In this document: piece by piece, positions 46,914 to 58,948 of the stretch
Position numbering within the stretch: position 1 is the first letter of the stretch
Layout of the letters: every line of letters begins with the position of its first letter
Assembly: GCF_014170305.1 (NCBI RefSeq)
Contig: NZ_LZZT01000054.1
Location: 1 to 64,000 of the forward strand
Direction: 5' to 3'
Source: Achromobacter sp. UMC71
GTDB lineage: Bacteria > Pseudomonadota > Gammaproteobacteria > Burkholderiales > Burkholderiaceae_B
DNA: 64,000 nucleotides
Made by a program: the position numbers and the translations under genes
The notes under the pieces: generated by a model
Database searches by the model: none
Told to the model about the DNA's origin: nothing
Seen by the model: only the letters and a program-made list of their open reading frames with translations

Positions 46914-48323
46914 ATGCCGCAACCGCATGAACTTTCGGCCCAGGAACTGCTCTCGGCCTACCGCGACAAGACGCTGTCGCCTGTCGAGGCGACCCGCTCC
47001 GTGCTGGAGCACATCGAACGCTGGGAACCTCACATCCGCGCCACCTACGCGCTGGATCCGGAACAGGCGCTGACGCAGGCCCGCGCTTCGGAAGCGCGCT
47101 GGATGAAAGGCACGCCGCAGGTCTGCGGCGGCTATACGCTGGACGGCGTGCCCGCCACCATCAAGGAAAACATCGCCACCCGCGGCGTGCCGGTGCCGCT
47201 GGGCACCGCGGCCACGGATCTCACGCCCGCCCTCGCCGATGCCCCGCCCGCTGCCCGCATGCGCGAGGCCGGCGCCGTGGTGCTGGGCAAGACCACCATG
47301 CCCGACTACGGCATGCTGTCTTCGGGGCTGTCCAGCTTCCATGCGCTGACGCGCAATCCGTGGGATGTCACCAAGAACCCGGGCGGCTCCAGCGCCGGCG
47401 CGGGCGCGGCGGCGGCAGCCGGCTACGGCCCGCTGCACATCGGCACCGACATCGGCGGCTCGGTGCGCCTGCCGGCCGCCTGGTGCGGCATCGCCACGCT
47501 CAAGCCCAGCCTGGGGCGCATTCCCATCGACCCGCCTTTCATGGGCCGCTGCGCCGGCCCCATGACCCGCACCATCACCGATGCCGCGCTGATGATGGGC
47601 GTGCTGTCGCAGCCCGACGCGCGCGACCACATGAGCCTGCCCTTCCAGGACTTCGATTGGCTCAACCTCACCCAGGACGTGCGCGGCCTGCGCATCGGCC
47701 TGCAGCTGGACGCCGGCTGCGGCCTGCCGCTGGACCCTGAAATCCGCGAGGCCGTCGAGGCGGCCGCACGCCTGTTCGAAGCCGCCGGCGCCATCGTCAC
47801 GCCCATGAACCCCTGGATGACGCCCGACATGCTGGACGGCGTCGACCGCTTCTGGCGCACCCGCTCGGCCATCGACCTGGGCGCCCTGCCCGATGCCCGC
47901 CGCGCCAGGATCCTGCCGTTCATCCGGACCTGGGCGGAAAGCGGTGGCGGCCAATCCGGCGAGGCCGTGTTCCGCAGCTACTACGAAACGCTGAACGTGC
48001 GCGCCAAGACCGTGGCGGCCTGCGCGCCCTACGACTACGTGCTGTCGCCGGTAGCGCCGGTGGTAGCCTACAACGCCGAATGGGCCGCGCCCACCAACGA
48101 CGTGGCCACCACCATGCACCATATCGGCTACACGCTGCCCTACAACATGAGCGAGCAGCCGGCCGCGTCCGTCAATTGCGGCTATACCCGGGCCGGCCTG
48201 CCCATCGGCCTGCAGATCGCCGGCGCGCGCTTTGACGACCTGGGCGTGCTGCGCGTGGCCCGCGCCTGGGAGCGCATGCGCCCCGCGCAACATCCGTGGC
48301 CGCAGCCGCCCGGCGCCGCCTGA
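46914..48323 (+). CDS. Amidase-signature hydrolase
   Basis: Cytoplasmic amidase of 469 residues. The Ser-cisSer-Lys triad is visible: Lys in PATIKENIA (~82), cis-Ser in NPGGSSAGAGAAAA (~160) and nucleophile Ser in GTDIGGSVRLPAAWCG (~183). Members hydrolyse very varied amides, so substrate cannot be named. It is 25 bases after the ABC ATPase gene and 71 bases before the second M81 peptidase, which suggests it acts on the imported compound or on its fragments. Confidence 0.9.
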   Translation: MPQPHELSAQELLSAYRDKTLSPVEATRSVLEHIERWEPHIRATYALDPEQALTQARASEARWMKGTPQVCGGYTLDGVPATIKENIATRGVPVPLGTAATDLTPALADAPPAARMREAGAVVLGKTTMPDYGMLSSGLSSFHALTRNPWDVTKNPGGSSAGAGAAAAAGYGPLHIGTDIGGSVRLPAAWCGIATLKPSLGRIPIDPPFMGRCAGPMTRTITDAALMMGVLSQPDARDHMSLPFQDFDWLNLTQDVRGLRIGLQLDAGCGLPLDPEIREAVEAAARLFEAAGAIVTPMNPWMTPDMLDGVDRFWRTRSAIDLGALPDARRARILPFIRTWAESGGGQSGEAVFRSYYETLNVRAKTVAACAPYDYVLSPVAPVVAYNAEWAAPTNDVATTMHHIGYTLPYNMSEQPAASVNCGYTRAGLPIGLQIAGARFDDLGVLRVARAWERMRPAQHPWPQPPGAA

Positions 48324-48394
48324 TTTTCCGGACCGGCGGTTGCGCCGGTCTGCCCTCTTCGGTCTTTCCCCTTCGGCAACCCACAGGACTCCCC

Positions 48395-49870
48395 ATGCGT
48401 TGGCTTCTGGCAATGATCAAGCACGAGACGAATACCTTTTCGCCCGTGCCTACTCCGCTGTCGCGCTTTTTCCGCGGCGCCCCTGAGATCCTGGAAGGCG
48501 AGCGCGCCATCCGGGCCTACGAAAACACCGACAGCGGCCTGGGCGGCTACATCGAGGTCGCCCGCCGCGCCGGCGCCGAGATCGTGGTGCCGGTGGCCGC
48601 CGAGTCCTGGCCCAGCGGGCCGGCCAGCGCCGAGATCCACGAAGCGCTCTGCAAGCTGGTGCTGGACCAGGTCAAGCAAGGCGGCTTCGACGCCATTCTG
48701 CTGGACCTGCACGGCGCCATGGTGGCCGAAGGCGTCGAAGACGCCGAGGGCGACCTGCTGCGCCGGCTGCGCGAGATCGATCCCAAGACGCCGGTCGCCG
48801 TGACGCTGGACATGCACGCCAATATCTACGCCGACATCGTCGACCACGCCACCGTCATCAGCGGCTTTCACACCTATCCGCACGTGGACATCCGCGCCGC
48901 GGGCGTGCGGGCCGCCAACGTGATCGTGCGCACCCTGAAAGGCGAGATCAAGCCGGTCATGGCCTGGGCCAGCAAGCCCATGCTGCCGCACGTCATGTGC
49001 CAGGGCACCCATGCCGAGCCCAACAAATCGCTGCAGGAACGCTGCAAGCAGCTGGAAGCCGGCGGTGTGCTGGCGGCCTCGGTGTTCGTCGGGTTTCCGC
49101 ATGCCGACATCCGCGAAGCCGGCCTGAGCGCCGTGGTCTGTACAGACGGCAACCTGGCCCAGGCCGAGCAATATCGCGACGAACTGCTGGACCGCGCCTG
49201 GAACGACCGCGCCAAGTGGGTGTTCCACCCCGAACCGCTGGCCCCCACCATTGCGCGCGCCAAAACCATCGAACAAGGTCCGGTCGTGTTGCTCGATCAT
49301 TTCGACAACACTGGCTCCGGCGGCACCATGGACACCACCGCGGTGCTGGCCGAGGTGCTGCGCCAGGAACTGGACAACGTCGTGTTCTACGCCATCTGCG
49401 ATCCGCAGGCGGCCCGCGAGGCGGCGGCGGCCGGCGTGGGCAGCACGGTCACGCTGGCGCTGGGCGGCAAACTGGCCATGCCCGCCATCAAGCAGCCCAG
49501 CGAACCGCTGACCGTCACCGGCCGGGTCAAGCTGGTATTCGACGGCGTCTACCTGAACCGCGGCCCGATGTACCGCGGCGTGCGCAACGACACCGGCCTG
49601 ACCGTGGTGATCGATACCGGCCGGGTCGAAATCGTGGTGGTGTCGCGCCACCAGGAACCCTTCGACATCAACTGCCTGCTGTCGGCCGGCATCGATCCGC
49701 TGCAAAAGCGCTACGTGGTGCTGAAAAGCCGAGTGCACTGGCGCGCCGGCTTCTCCGACATGGCCACCGAGGTCATCGAATGCACCGGAGTGGGCGTCAC
49801 CACGTCCGATTATGGCCAACTGGATTTCAAGCACGTGCGGCGGCCCATCTATCCGCTTGATCCGCTCTGA
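48395..49870 (+). CDS. M81-family metallopeptidase (MlrC-like), second copy
   Basis: Second M81 protein of the island, 491 residues. It starts MRWLLAMIKHETNTFSPV, with the HETN motif at the same residue number (10-13) as the first copy, and continues with LLDLHGAMV, TLDMHANIYADIV and DHFDNTGSGGTMDTTAVL. The two copies share domain order but differ widely in between, so they are not a recent duplication. The longer in-frame upstream start is rejected since family similarity begins at 48395. A terminator hairpin follows 21 bases after the stop. Confidence 0.88.
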   Translation: MRWLLAMIKHETNTFSPVPTPLSRFFRGAPEILEGERAIRAYENTDSGLGGYIEVARRAGAEIVVPVAAESWPSGPASAEIHEALCKLVLDQVKQGGFDAILLDLHGAMVAEGVEDAEGDLLRRLREIDPKTPVAVTLDMHANIYADIVDHATVISGFHTYPHVDIRAAGVRAANVIVRTLKGEIKPVMAWASKPMLPHVMCQGTHAEPNKSLQERCKQLEAGGVLAASVFVGFPHADIREAGLSAVVCTDGNLAQAEQYRDELLDRAWNDRAKWVFHPEPLAPTIARAKTIEQGPVVLLDHFDNTGSGGTMDTTAVLAEVLRQELDNVVFYAICDPQAAREAAAAGVGSTVTLALGGKLAMPAIKQPSEPLTVTGRVKLVFDGVYLNRGPMYRGVRNDTGLTVVIDTGRVEIVVVSRHQEPFDINCLLSAGIDPLQKRYVVLKSRVHWRAGFSDMATEVIECTGVGVTTSDYGQLDFKHVRRPIYPLDPL

Positions 49871-49891
49871 ACCCCGTTTTGTCGACAATAT

Positions 49892-49921
49892 GCCGGCGCC
49901 CCAGGGCGCCGGCTTTCATTT
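49892..49921 (+). terminator. Terminator after the peptidase-transporter operon
   Basis: GCCGGCGCC pairs with GGCGCCGGC (9 bp, CCAG loop) and is followed by TTTCATTTT. It marks the end of the nine-gene plus-strand run that begins at 37075. Confidence 0.7.
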
Positions 49922-50084
49922 TGAAATCTTCGGTAACTGCGCGCACCCTCAACGCCCGATCTGCCTCGGTATACTCGCCGCGGGTCCTTACAGGCCAATG
50001 AATGCGTCTATGCCGCCGCCTGCCCGTTCTACGGCGCCGAGCCGCGGCCGGATCTGACTCGACAATCAACGACAAAGCAAAACG

Positions 50085-52052
50085 ATGAAAAAGAGCGTAG
50101 CGATCACCTTAGCCGTGGTCATAGTGGGAGCGGGAAGCTGGGTTGGTGCCACGTGGTACACCGGCAAGCGCATCGAAGAAAGCGCCCAGCGCCACCTGGC
50201 CGAGACCAACGAAAAGCTGGCCAAGATCACGCCTTTGTTCGGCCTGCGCATTGACCAGATCAAGTACGAGCGCAGCCTGTTCTCGACCCAGGCACGCTAC
50301 GGCCTGTCGTTCGTCAAGAACGACAAGAGCCCGCAGGAAATGCCCGACGGCATGATCGAATTCGACGCCCGCATCGAACACGGCCCCTTCCCCAAGAGCG
50401 CCCTGGCGCGCGGCGCCATCGCGCCCAAGCTGGCCTTCGTGCACGCCGAAATGGCCAAGACGGACAACGTCAAGCCGCTGTTCGAGCTGACCCGCGACGT
50501 CGCCCCCCTGATCTCCGACGCCATGGTCAGCTTCGGCGGCAACACCGCCTCGACCTCGCAGATCGCGCCGGTCAAGATCACCCACGAAGGCAACTCGGTC
50601 GACTTCAGCGGCATGACCATCACCGGCGCCTTCGACCGCAGCCTGCAGGGCGTCACCGCCCACGCACAGACCGACACGCTGGCTGTGGACGGCACCAAGG
50701 GCGACGACCCCATCAAGCTGTTGCTGTCGGGCCTGGCCATCGACGTCGACACCCGCATGGGCAAGTTCGGCCTCCAGACCGGCGATTCGGGCTTCAAGAT
50801 CAAGCGCGCCGAGGTCGTCAAGCCTGACGCCGACGTCAAGGCCAGCCTCGACAACTTCGGCTACACCGTCAAGGTCGCCGAAGACGACAAGAACATCAAC
50901 GTCCAGGCCGCCTACCAGAGCGGCGACATCACCGTGAACGACGTGGCGCTGGGCAATGCCCAGGCCGTGATCAAGCTGGCCAAGCTGGACGGCGCCGCGG
51001 TCAAGCAACTGTCGGACACCTACAACCAGCTGATCCGCCAGTACATGGCCGACACGCGCGATGAAGGCCTGAACGACGAACAGTTCCAGGTGCTGCTGGA
51101 CAACGCCGGCAAGCTGCTGGCCGGCAACCCCTCGTTCAGCATCGACCCGATCAGCTGGAAGACCGCCAAGGGCGAAAGCAAGCTGACCTTCGCGCTGGAC
51201 CTGGCCAACCCGCCCAACGCCAAGGACCTGACGCCGCAGGAAATCGTGGTCCAGGCCATCAAGCGGATCGACGCTACCCTGGTCATTTCCAAGCCGATGG
51301 TGCAGGACTTGATGGTGCAGTACGCCGTCAAGAAAGAAGGCCTGACCGCCGAGAAGGCCGCAGCGGAAGCCGCCGACAACGTACGCAGCATGTCCGGCAT
51401 GGCCGAGATGTTCAACGTGGGCAAGAACGACGGCGACAACATCGTCGGCAAGTTCCATTTCGCCGACGGCATGGGCGACCTGAACGGCAAGAAGATTCCC
51501 GCCGAAGAACTGTTCTCGGGCCTGTTGGGCTCCATGGGCATGCACCCGAGCGCGACGGACGACGACGAAGAGTCCGAGCCCGCCGCCGGCGCCACCCCCA
51601 TGGACGGCGACACCGCGTCGGCCACCGCCGGCGAAACGCTGCAGGAATTCAACGTCGACATGGTCGTCAGCATGCTCGACGACATGGGCTACACCACGCG
51701 CAAGACCGACGGCGACGAAGGTCCCGTGCTGATCCTGGACGCCGGCACCACGGGCGCCACCGACCTGCGCATGGAATTCCTGTGCAACGACTTCACCGAA
51801 AAGTGCTACGACCTGGTCGTCACTGCCACGTACGCCACCAAGAAGCCGGCGACGCTGAAAGCCATCAACGCCTGGAACCGTGAATACCGCTGGACGCGCG
51901 CCTACCTGGACGAAAAGAACCAGGCCGTGCTGCAGATGGACATGAACGCGGAAGGCGGGATCGGCAAGAACAACCTGCAGATCCTGATCAACACGTACTT
52001 CAGCATCACCGAAGACTTCGCCAAGACCATCACGGCCGCGCCGGCAAAGTAA
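50085..52052 (+). CDS. DUF945 (YdgA-like) protein with a C-terminal YbjN-like domain
   Basis: Envelope protein of 655 residues. An N-terminal membrane anchor or signal segment (~5-25) leads into a long DUF945/YdgA region (~30-485), including FGLRIDQIKYERSLFSTQARY, the hallmark start of that family. An acidic, Ala-rich linker (~487-516) then joins a C-terminal domain (~517-655) that I recognise as YbjN-like: VVSMLDDMGYTTR, NAWNREYRWTRAYLDE and VLQMDMNAEGGIG. YdgA proteins have no settled function, and YbjN is linked to stress and motility control in enterics. I am not aware of this fusion as a standard architecture. The gene is flanked by terminators. Confidence 0.8.
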   Translation: MKKSVAITLAVVIVGAGSWVGATWYTGKRIEESAQRHLAETNEKLAKITPLFGLRIDQIKYERSLFSTQARYGLSFVKNDKSPQEMPDGMIEFDARIEHGPFPKSALARGAIAPKLAFVHAEMAKTDNVKPLFELTRDVAPLISDAMVSFGGNTASTSQIAPVKITHEGNSVDFSGMTITGAFDRSLQGVTAHAQTDTLAVDGTKGDDPIKLLLSGLAIDVDTRMGKFGLQTGDSGFKIKRAEVVKPDADVKASLDNFGYTVKVAEDDKNINVQAAYQSGDITVNDVALGNAQAVIKLAKLDGAAVKQLSDTYNQLIRQYMADTRDEGLNDEQFQVLLDNAGKLLAGNPSFSIDPISWKTAKGESKLTFALDLANPPNAKDLTPQEIVVQAIKRIDATLVISKPMVQDLMVQYAVKKEGLTAEKAAAEAADNVRSMSGMAEMFNVGKNDGDNIVGKFHFADGMGDLNGKKIPAEELFSGLLGSMGMHPSATDDDEESEPAAGATPMDGDTASATAGETLQEFNVDMVVSMLDDMGYTTRKTDGDEGPVLILDAGTTGATDLRMEFLCNDFTEKCYDLVVTATYATKKPATLKAINAWNREYRWTRAYLDEKNQAVLQMDMNAEGGIGKNNLQILINTYFSITEDFAKTITAAPAK

Positions 52053-52103
52053 CTCGTTTTACCCGCCGCCCCGTTCACGCGCTGGCGGATGAGGCAACAC
52101 GCA

Positions 52104-52137
52104 AAGGGCCGCACGGATATGTGCGGCCCTTTTTTTT
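52104..52137 (+). terminator. Rho-independent terminator of the DUF945 gene
   Basis: AAGGGCCGCAC pairs with GTGCGGCCCTT (11 bp, six-base loop) and runs into seven more T residues, 52 bases after the stop codon. Confidence 0.9.
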
Positions 52138-52195
52138 CGTCCGTCTCGGATGCCTTGGAACGGATGATCCTGCGCTGGCGGCCATCACCTCGAAT

Positions 52196-52224
52196 AAAAA
52201 AACCCCCGCTTATCCAAGCAGGGG
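52196..52224 (-). terminator. Rho-independent terminator of gcvP (minus strand)
   Basis: On the minus strand CCCCTGCTT-GGAT-AAGCGGGGG forms a 9-bp stem with one G-U pair, followed by seven T residues. It lies 53 bases beyond the gcvP stop and ends the gcvTHP transcript. Confidence 0.85.
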
Positions 52225-52276
52225 CTTCGCAGGTAACGCTGCTGGGGCTGCCTGGACGGCGGCCCCGTTGTTCACA

Positions 52277-55150
<2,874 letters not shown>

Positions 55151-55206
55151 GGAGGGATCTCGGGGTAGCGGGTGTCGTCGGGGGACGGACGGTGATGCGT
55201 CTTGCA

Positions 55207-55239
55207 GACGGGCAGCGGCGCCAGGCGCCGCTGCCCGTC
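55207..55239 (-). other. 16-bp perfect inverted repeat between gcvH and gcvP
   Basis: GACGGGCAGCGGCGCC and its exact complement meet across a single central A, within the 98-base intercistronic gap. No T-tract follows. It would form a very stable RNA hairpin that could set the H:P protein ratio or protect the upstream mRNA. Confidence 0.6.
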
Positions 55240-55248
55240 CGGACAGGC

Positions 55249-55626
55249 TTAGCCGTTGGCGACGGCTTCGTAGCCGGCGGCGTCCAGCAGCTTGTCGGCA
55301 TCGGCGGCATTGACCGGCTTGATCTTGAAGATCCAGGCGGTGAAGGCCGATTCGTTGATCAGGTTGGGGTTGTTTTCGAGTTCTTCGTTGAACGCGACGA
55401 TCTCGCCGGTGACCGGGGCGTAGATGTCGGAAGCGGCCTTGACCGACTCGACCACGCCGGCGGTCTCGCCCGCATTCAGCTTGGCGCCGACCTTGACGTC
55501 GCCGACGAAGACCAGATCACCCAGTTGGTCCTGGGCGGTATCGGTGATGCCGACGACGAACACGTCGCCTTCGGCTTTGACCCATTCATGGGACTCGGTG
55601 TACTTGCGATCGGTGGGCAGACTCAT
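55249..55626 (-). CDS. gcvH: Glycine cleavage system H protein
   Basis: Lipoyl carrier of 125 residues that shuttles the aminomethyl group between P, T and L proteins. The lipoylated residue is Lys63 in [29 protein letters not shown] at the start and [17 protein letters not shown] near the end match the family. A GGAGTTCCC ribosome site precedes the ATG. The L protein (lpd) is not in the window. Confidence 0.97.
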   Translation of the reverse strand: MSLPTDRKYTESHEWVKAEGDVFVVGITDTAQDQLGDLVFVGDVKVGAKLNAGETAGVVESVKAASDIYAPVTGEIVAFNEELENNPNLINESAFTAWIFKIKPVNAADADKLLDAAGYEAVANG

Positions 55627-55722
55627 GGGAACTCCTGAGGGATTCGGGTAGAAGAGAATGGTGTTGCGCGCCTCGCGCCAGCGGCCCGCCCCCAGGGGGA
55701 CCGGTAGCGCGAAGCTTCGAGT

Positions 55723-56823
55723 TTACGAGTGTTCGACGGCTTTGCCGTTACGGACAAACGGCAGTTTGCAGACCAGGGCGGGCACCCATTTGCCACGGAT
55801 GTCGACTTCGACCGTATCGCCCGCAACGACGCCTTGCGGCAGGCGGGCAAAGCCGATGGACACACCCAGCGTGGGCGACATGGTGCCGCTGGTGAGCTCG
55901 CCCACGCCGTCCTTGGTGCGCACGGCCATGTGGGCGCGCATGACGCCGCGTTCCTGCAGCTTCAAGCCGACGAAGGCGGCGGGCGTGGCGAATTGTTCCA
56001 GCGCGTCGCGGCCGATGAAGCGGCGCTCGGGGTTCTTCAGGGACACCGTCCAGGTCAGGGCGGCTTCGCCCGGCTGGGTCAGTTCGTCCATGTCCTGGCC
56101 GTACAGGTTCATGCCGGCTTCCAGGCGCAGCGTATCGCGCGCGCCCAGGCCCGCCGGGCGCACGCCCTGAGCGGCCAGGTCGCGCCACAGCGGCACGGCT
56201 TCGGCGGCGGGCAGCACGATTTCAAAACCGTCTTCGCCGGTGTAGCCGGTGCGGGCCACCAGGGTGTCGTCGCCGACGCGCGCGGCCACGAACGGGGTCA
56301 GCGGTTCGCTGGCGGCCTGCCAGGCCGGACGCGCGGCCCAGACCTTGGCGCGGGCGTTGGGGCCCTGCACGGCGATCATGGCCAGGTCACGGCGCGGGGT
56401 GATGGCGACGTCGAACTTGCCGGCCTGCTTGACGCGCTGCATCCAGGCCATGTCCTTGTCGGCGGTGCCGGCGTTGACCACCACGCGCCACTCGTCAACG
56501 GCGAAGAAGTAGACGATCAGGTCGTCGATGACGCCGCCTTGCGGGTTCAGCATGCAGGTGTAGAGCGCCTTGCCCGGCACCGTCAGCTTGGCCACGTCGT
56601 TGGCCACCAGGCGCTGCAGGAAGGCAAAGGCGTCCGGGCCGGTGACGTCGGCGTTGAGCATGTGCGAGACGTCGAACATGCCGGCGTCCTGGCGCACCGC
56701 GTGGTGCTCTTCCAGTTGCGAGCCGTAGGCCAGGGGCATGTCCCAGCCGCCGAAATCGACCATGCGGGCGCCGCAGGCAATGTGTTCGTCGGCCAGCGGG
56801 GTGCGTTTGAGGGTTGCGGACAT
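55723..56823 (-). CDS. gcvT: Glycine cleavage system aminomethyltransferase, T protein
   Basis: Tetrahydrofolate-dependent aminomethyltransferase that releases ammonia and makes methylene-THF, 366 residues. Family motifs: [20 protein letters not shown], the folate-binding Asp region in [13 protein letters not shown], and [13 protein letters not shown]. The open frame extends upstream to 57069 through the riboswitch; the ATG at 56823 is the correct start by family length. First gene of the glycine operon, which also supplies the C1 units used by ThyA. Confidence 0.95.
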   Translation of the reverse strand: MSATLKRTPLADEHIACGARMVDFGGWDMPLAYGSQLEEHHAVRQDAGMFDVSHMLNADVTGPDAFAFLQRLVANDVAKLTVPGKALYTCMLNPQGGVIDDLIVYFFAVDEWRVVVNAGTADKDMAWMQRVKQAGKFDVAITPRRDLAMIAVQGPNARAKVWAARPAWQAASEPLTPFVAARVGDDTLVARTGYTGEDGFEIVLPAAEAVPLWRDLAAQGVRPAGLGARDTLRLEAGMNLYGQDMDELTQPGEAALTWTVSLKNPERRFIGRDALEQFATPAAFVGLKLQERGVMRAHMAVRTKDGVGELTSGTMSPTLGVSIGFARLPQGVVAGDTVEVDIRGKWVPALVCKLPFVRNGKAVEHS

Positions 56824-56920
56824 GCGCGGGTACTCCGGAGCGGCAGCGGTGCCAGGGTTACGGAATGCCATTGGCGGACGGGCGGCATGCCCCCACGCAA
56901 TGGCTGAATTTTCCGCCCCT

Positions 56921-57154
56921 CTGTCCTTTTGCCTGAGAGTTGCCCCGCATGGCGGGTTTGCACCTTCGGCGCCTGGGCTGCGCGCTATGTCCCTGATTGG
57001 GCAGCGGCGCCAGGTCTCTCCAGAGTACTGTTTTGCCCCGTCCACGCGGTAAAAACCGGGACAGGGCAAACATGTGCGGTATGGGATACCTGAGCGATTC
57101 CGGGCGAATTGCGCCTTCGGCGGCGGCCGCCGAAGGCAGCCGCTCTCTCCCGCA
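56921..57154 (-). promoter_or_regulatory. Tandem glycine riboswitch upstream of gcvT
   Basis: Two aptamers lie in the minus-strand leader. Aptamer I (57154-57075) has GCGGGAGAGAGC, CGCCGAAGGCGCAA and CGCTCAGGTA. Aptamer II (~57025-56921) has CTGGAGAGACC, GCGCCGAAGGTGCAAACCC and CTCTCAGGCAAAAGGACAG. These are the glycine-riboswitch landmarks. Between them a ~50-base linker forms its own 12-bp hairpin (57032-57043 with 57059-57070, one G-U), much longer than the usual short linker. The expression platform would lie in 56824-56920; the riboswitch should turn on gcvTHP when glycine is in excess. Confidence 0.88.
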
Positions 57155-57258
57155 ACATGCGTGACAGCGCCGAAAGCATACCGCGAAACGCGGCTGCCGC
57201 CCAGCGCTGCGCGAGGCCCGGTACGGGCCCTGGCCGGACCGCAAAGCCGCGCCGGCCG

Positions 57259-58152
57259 CTACCCCAGCGCCGTATCCAGCAGCATCATCAGCACAAAGCC
57301 CAGCATCAGCCCGCAGGTAGCGTAGACCTCGTGCCCCTTGCGGTGCGATTCCGGGATGATCTCGTGGCTGATCACGAACAGCATGGCGCCCGCCGCAAAG
57401 CCTAGCCCCCACGGCAACAGCGCGGCCGACCAGCCCACCACCGCCGCGCCCAGCACCGCGCCGATCGGTTCGACCAGCCCCGACAGCATGCCCAACGCCA
57501 CGGCGAACGCACGCTTGTAGCCGGCGGCGAGCAAGGCCACCGCCACCACCAGCCCTTCGGGGATGTCCTGGATGGCGATGCCGGTGGCCAGTGCCGTGCC
57601 GCGCACCGGGTCATTGCCGGCGTAGCCCACGCCGATGGCCAGGCCCTCGGGCAGGTTGTGCAAGGTGATGGCGAAGACGAACAGCCAGGTGCGCCGCAGC
57701 CGGTGCGCCTCGATGCCCTCGCGGCCCTTGATGAAGTGTTCGTGCGGCAGCAGGCGGTCCATCAGCAGCAGCACCGCCGCGCCCAGCAGGATGGCGGCGC
57801 CAACCGTCAGGCCCGCGCCCCAGGGGCCGGCGCCTTGCGATTCAGCCGCCGCGATGCCCGGCGCCACCAGCGAAAATGCGCTGGCGGCCAGCATGACGCC
57901 TGCGCCGAAGCCGAACATGCTGTCCTGCATTTTCTGGGGAATAGTGCGCGCGAACAGGATGGGCAGCGTGCCCGCCGCGGTGGCGCCGGCGGCGACCATG
58001 CCGCCCAGCAGCGCGTCCGCGACGTGCGGCGCGTTCGCGTCGAAATAGACCCACAGCTGGTGCAGGCCCAGGCAGGCGACCAGCACCGACAGCGTCCAGA
58101 CGCTGACGCTGGTCGCTGCGGGCCGGATGCGATGACGGCTGAATGTGTTCAT
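57259..58152 (-). CDS. ZIP-family divalent metal transporter (GufA/BbZIP-like)
   Basis: Membrane protein of 297 residues with eight predicted segments, of the same subfamily as the structurally solved Bordetella bronchiseptica ZIP. Metal-site motifs in TM4 and TM5 are HNLPEG (~163-168) and QDIPEG (~194-199), with a Glu in GLVEPIGA of TM6 and SHEIIPESHRKGHE near the end. The family imports Zn, Fe, Mn or Cd. The gene lies 25 bases after the Mn-superoxide dismutase gene on the same strand, which hints at manganese supply. Confidence 0.9.
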   Translation of the reverse strand: MNTFSRHRIRPAATSVSVWTLSVLVACLGLHQLWVYFDANAPHVADALLGGMVAAGATAAGTLPILFARTIPQKMQDSMFGFGAGVMLAASAFSLVAPGIAAAESQGAGPWGAGLTVGAAILLGAAVLLLMDRLLPHEHFIKGREGIEAHRLRRTWLFVFAITLHNLPEGLAIGVGYAGNDPVRGTALATGIAIQDIPEGLVVAVALLAAGYKRAFAVALGMLSGLVEPIGAVLGAAVVGWSAALLPWGLGFAAGAMLFVISHEIIPESHRKGHEVYATCGLMLGFVLMMLLDTALG

Positions 58153-58177
58153 GGACCTGCCCCCGCGCCTGGCCGAA

Positions 58178-58792
<615 letters not shown>

Positions 58793-58854
58793 GAGATGTC
58801 TCCGTCAGGACGGTGCCGCGGAATGCGGGGCCGCATTGATTATCGAAAACATAA

Positions 58855-58883
58855 ATGATATGTATTTTTATTTGATATAACAA
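58855..58883 (-). promoter_or_regulatory. Candidate sodA promoter overlapping a weak Fur-box-like stretch
   Basis: Minus-strand TTGTTA (58883-58878) and TATCAT (58860-58855) are spaced by 17 bases and lie ~63 bases upstream of sodA. The same AT-rich tract matches the 19-bp Fur consensus at only 11 positions, so Fur control is a guess supported mainly by the known iron response of Bordetella sodA. Confidence 0.4.
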
Positions 58884-58948
58884 TGGTGACGTTGCAATAG
58901 CTGTCATAGAGACGGACTATGCCCGCCCCGCTGCCCCCGACGCCGCGC

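Noticed and set aside
49970-49975. TATACT box upstream of the DUF945 gene as a promoter
   Set aside because: No acceptable -35 is found at 16-18 bases, so one hexamer alone is not enough support.
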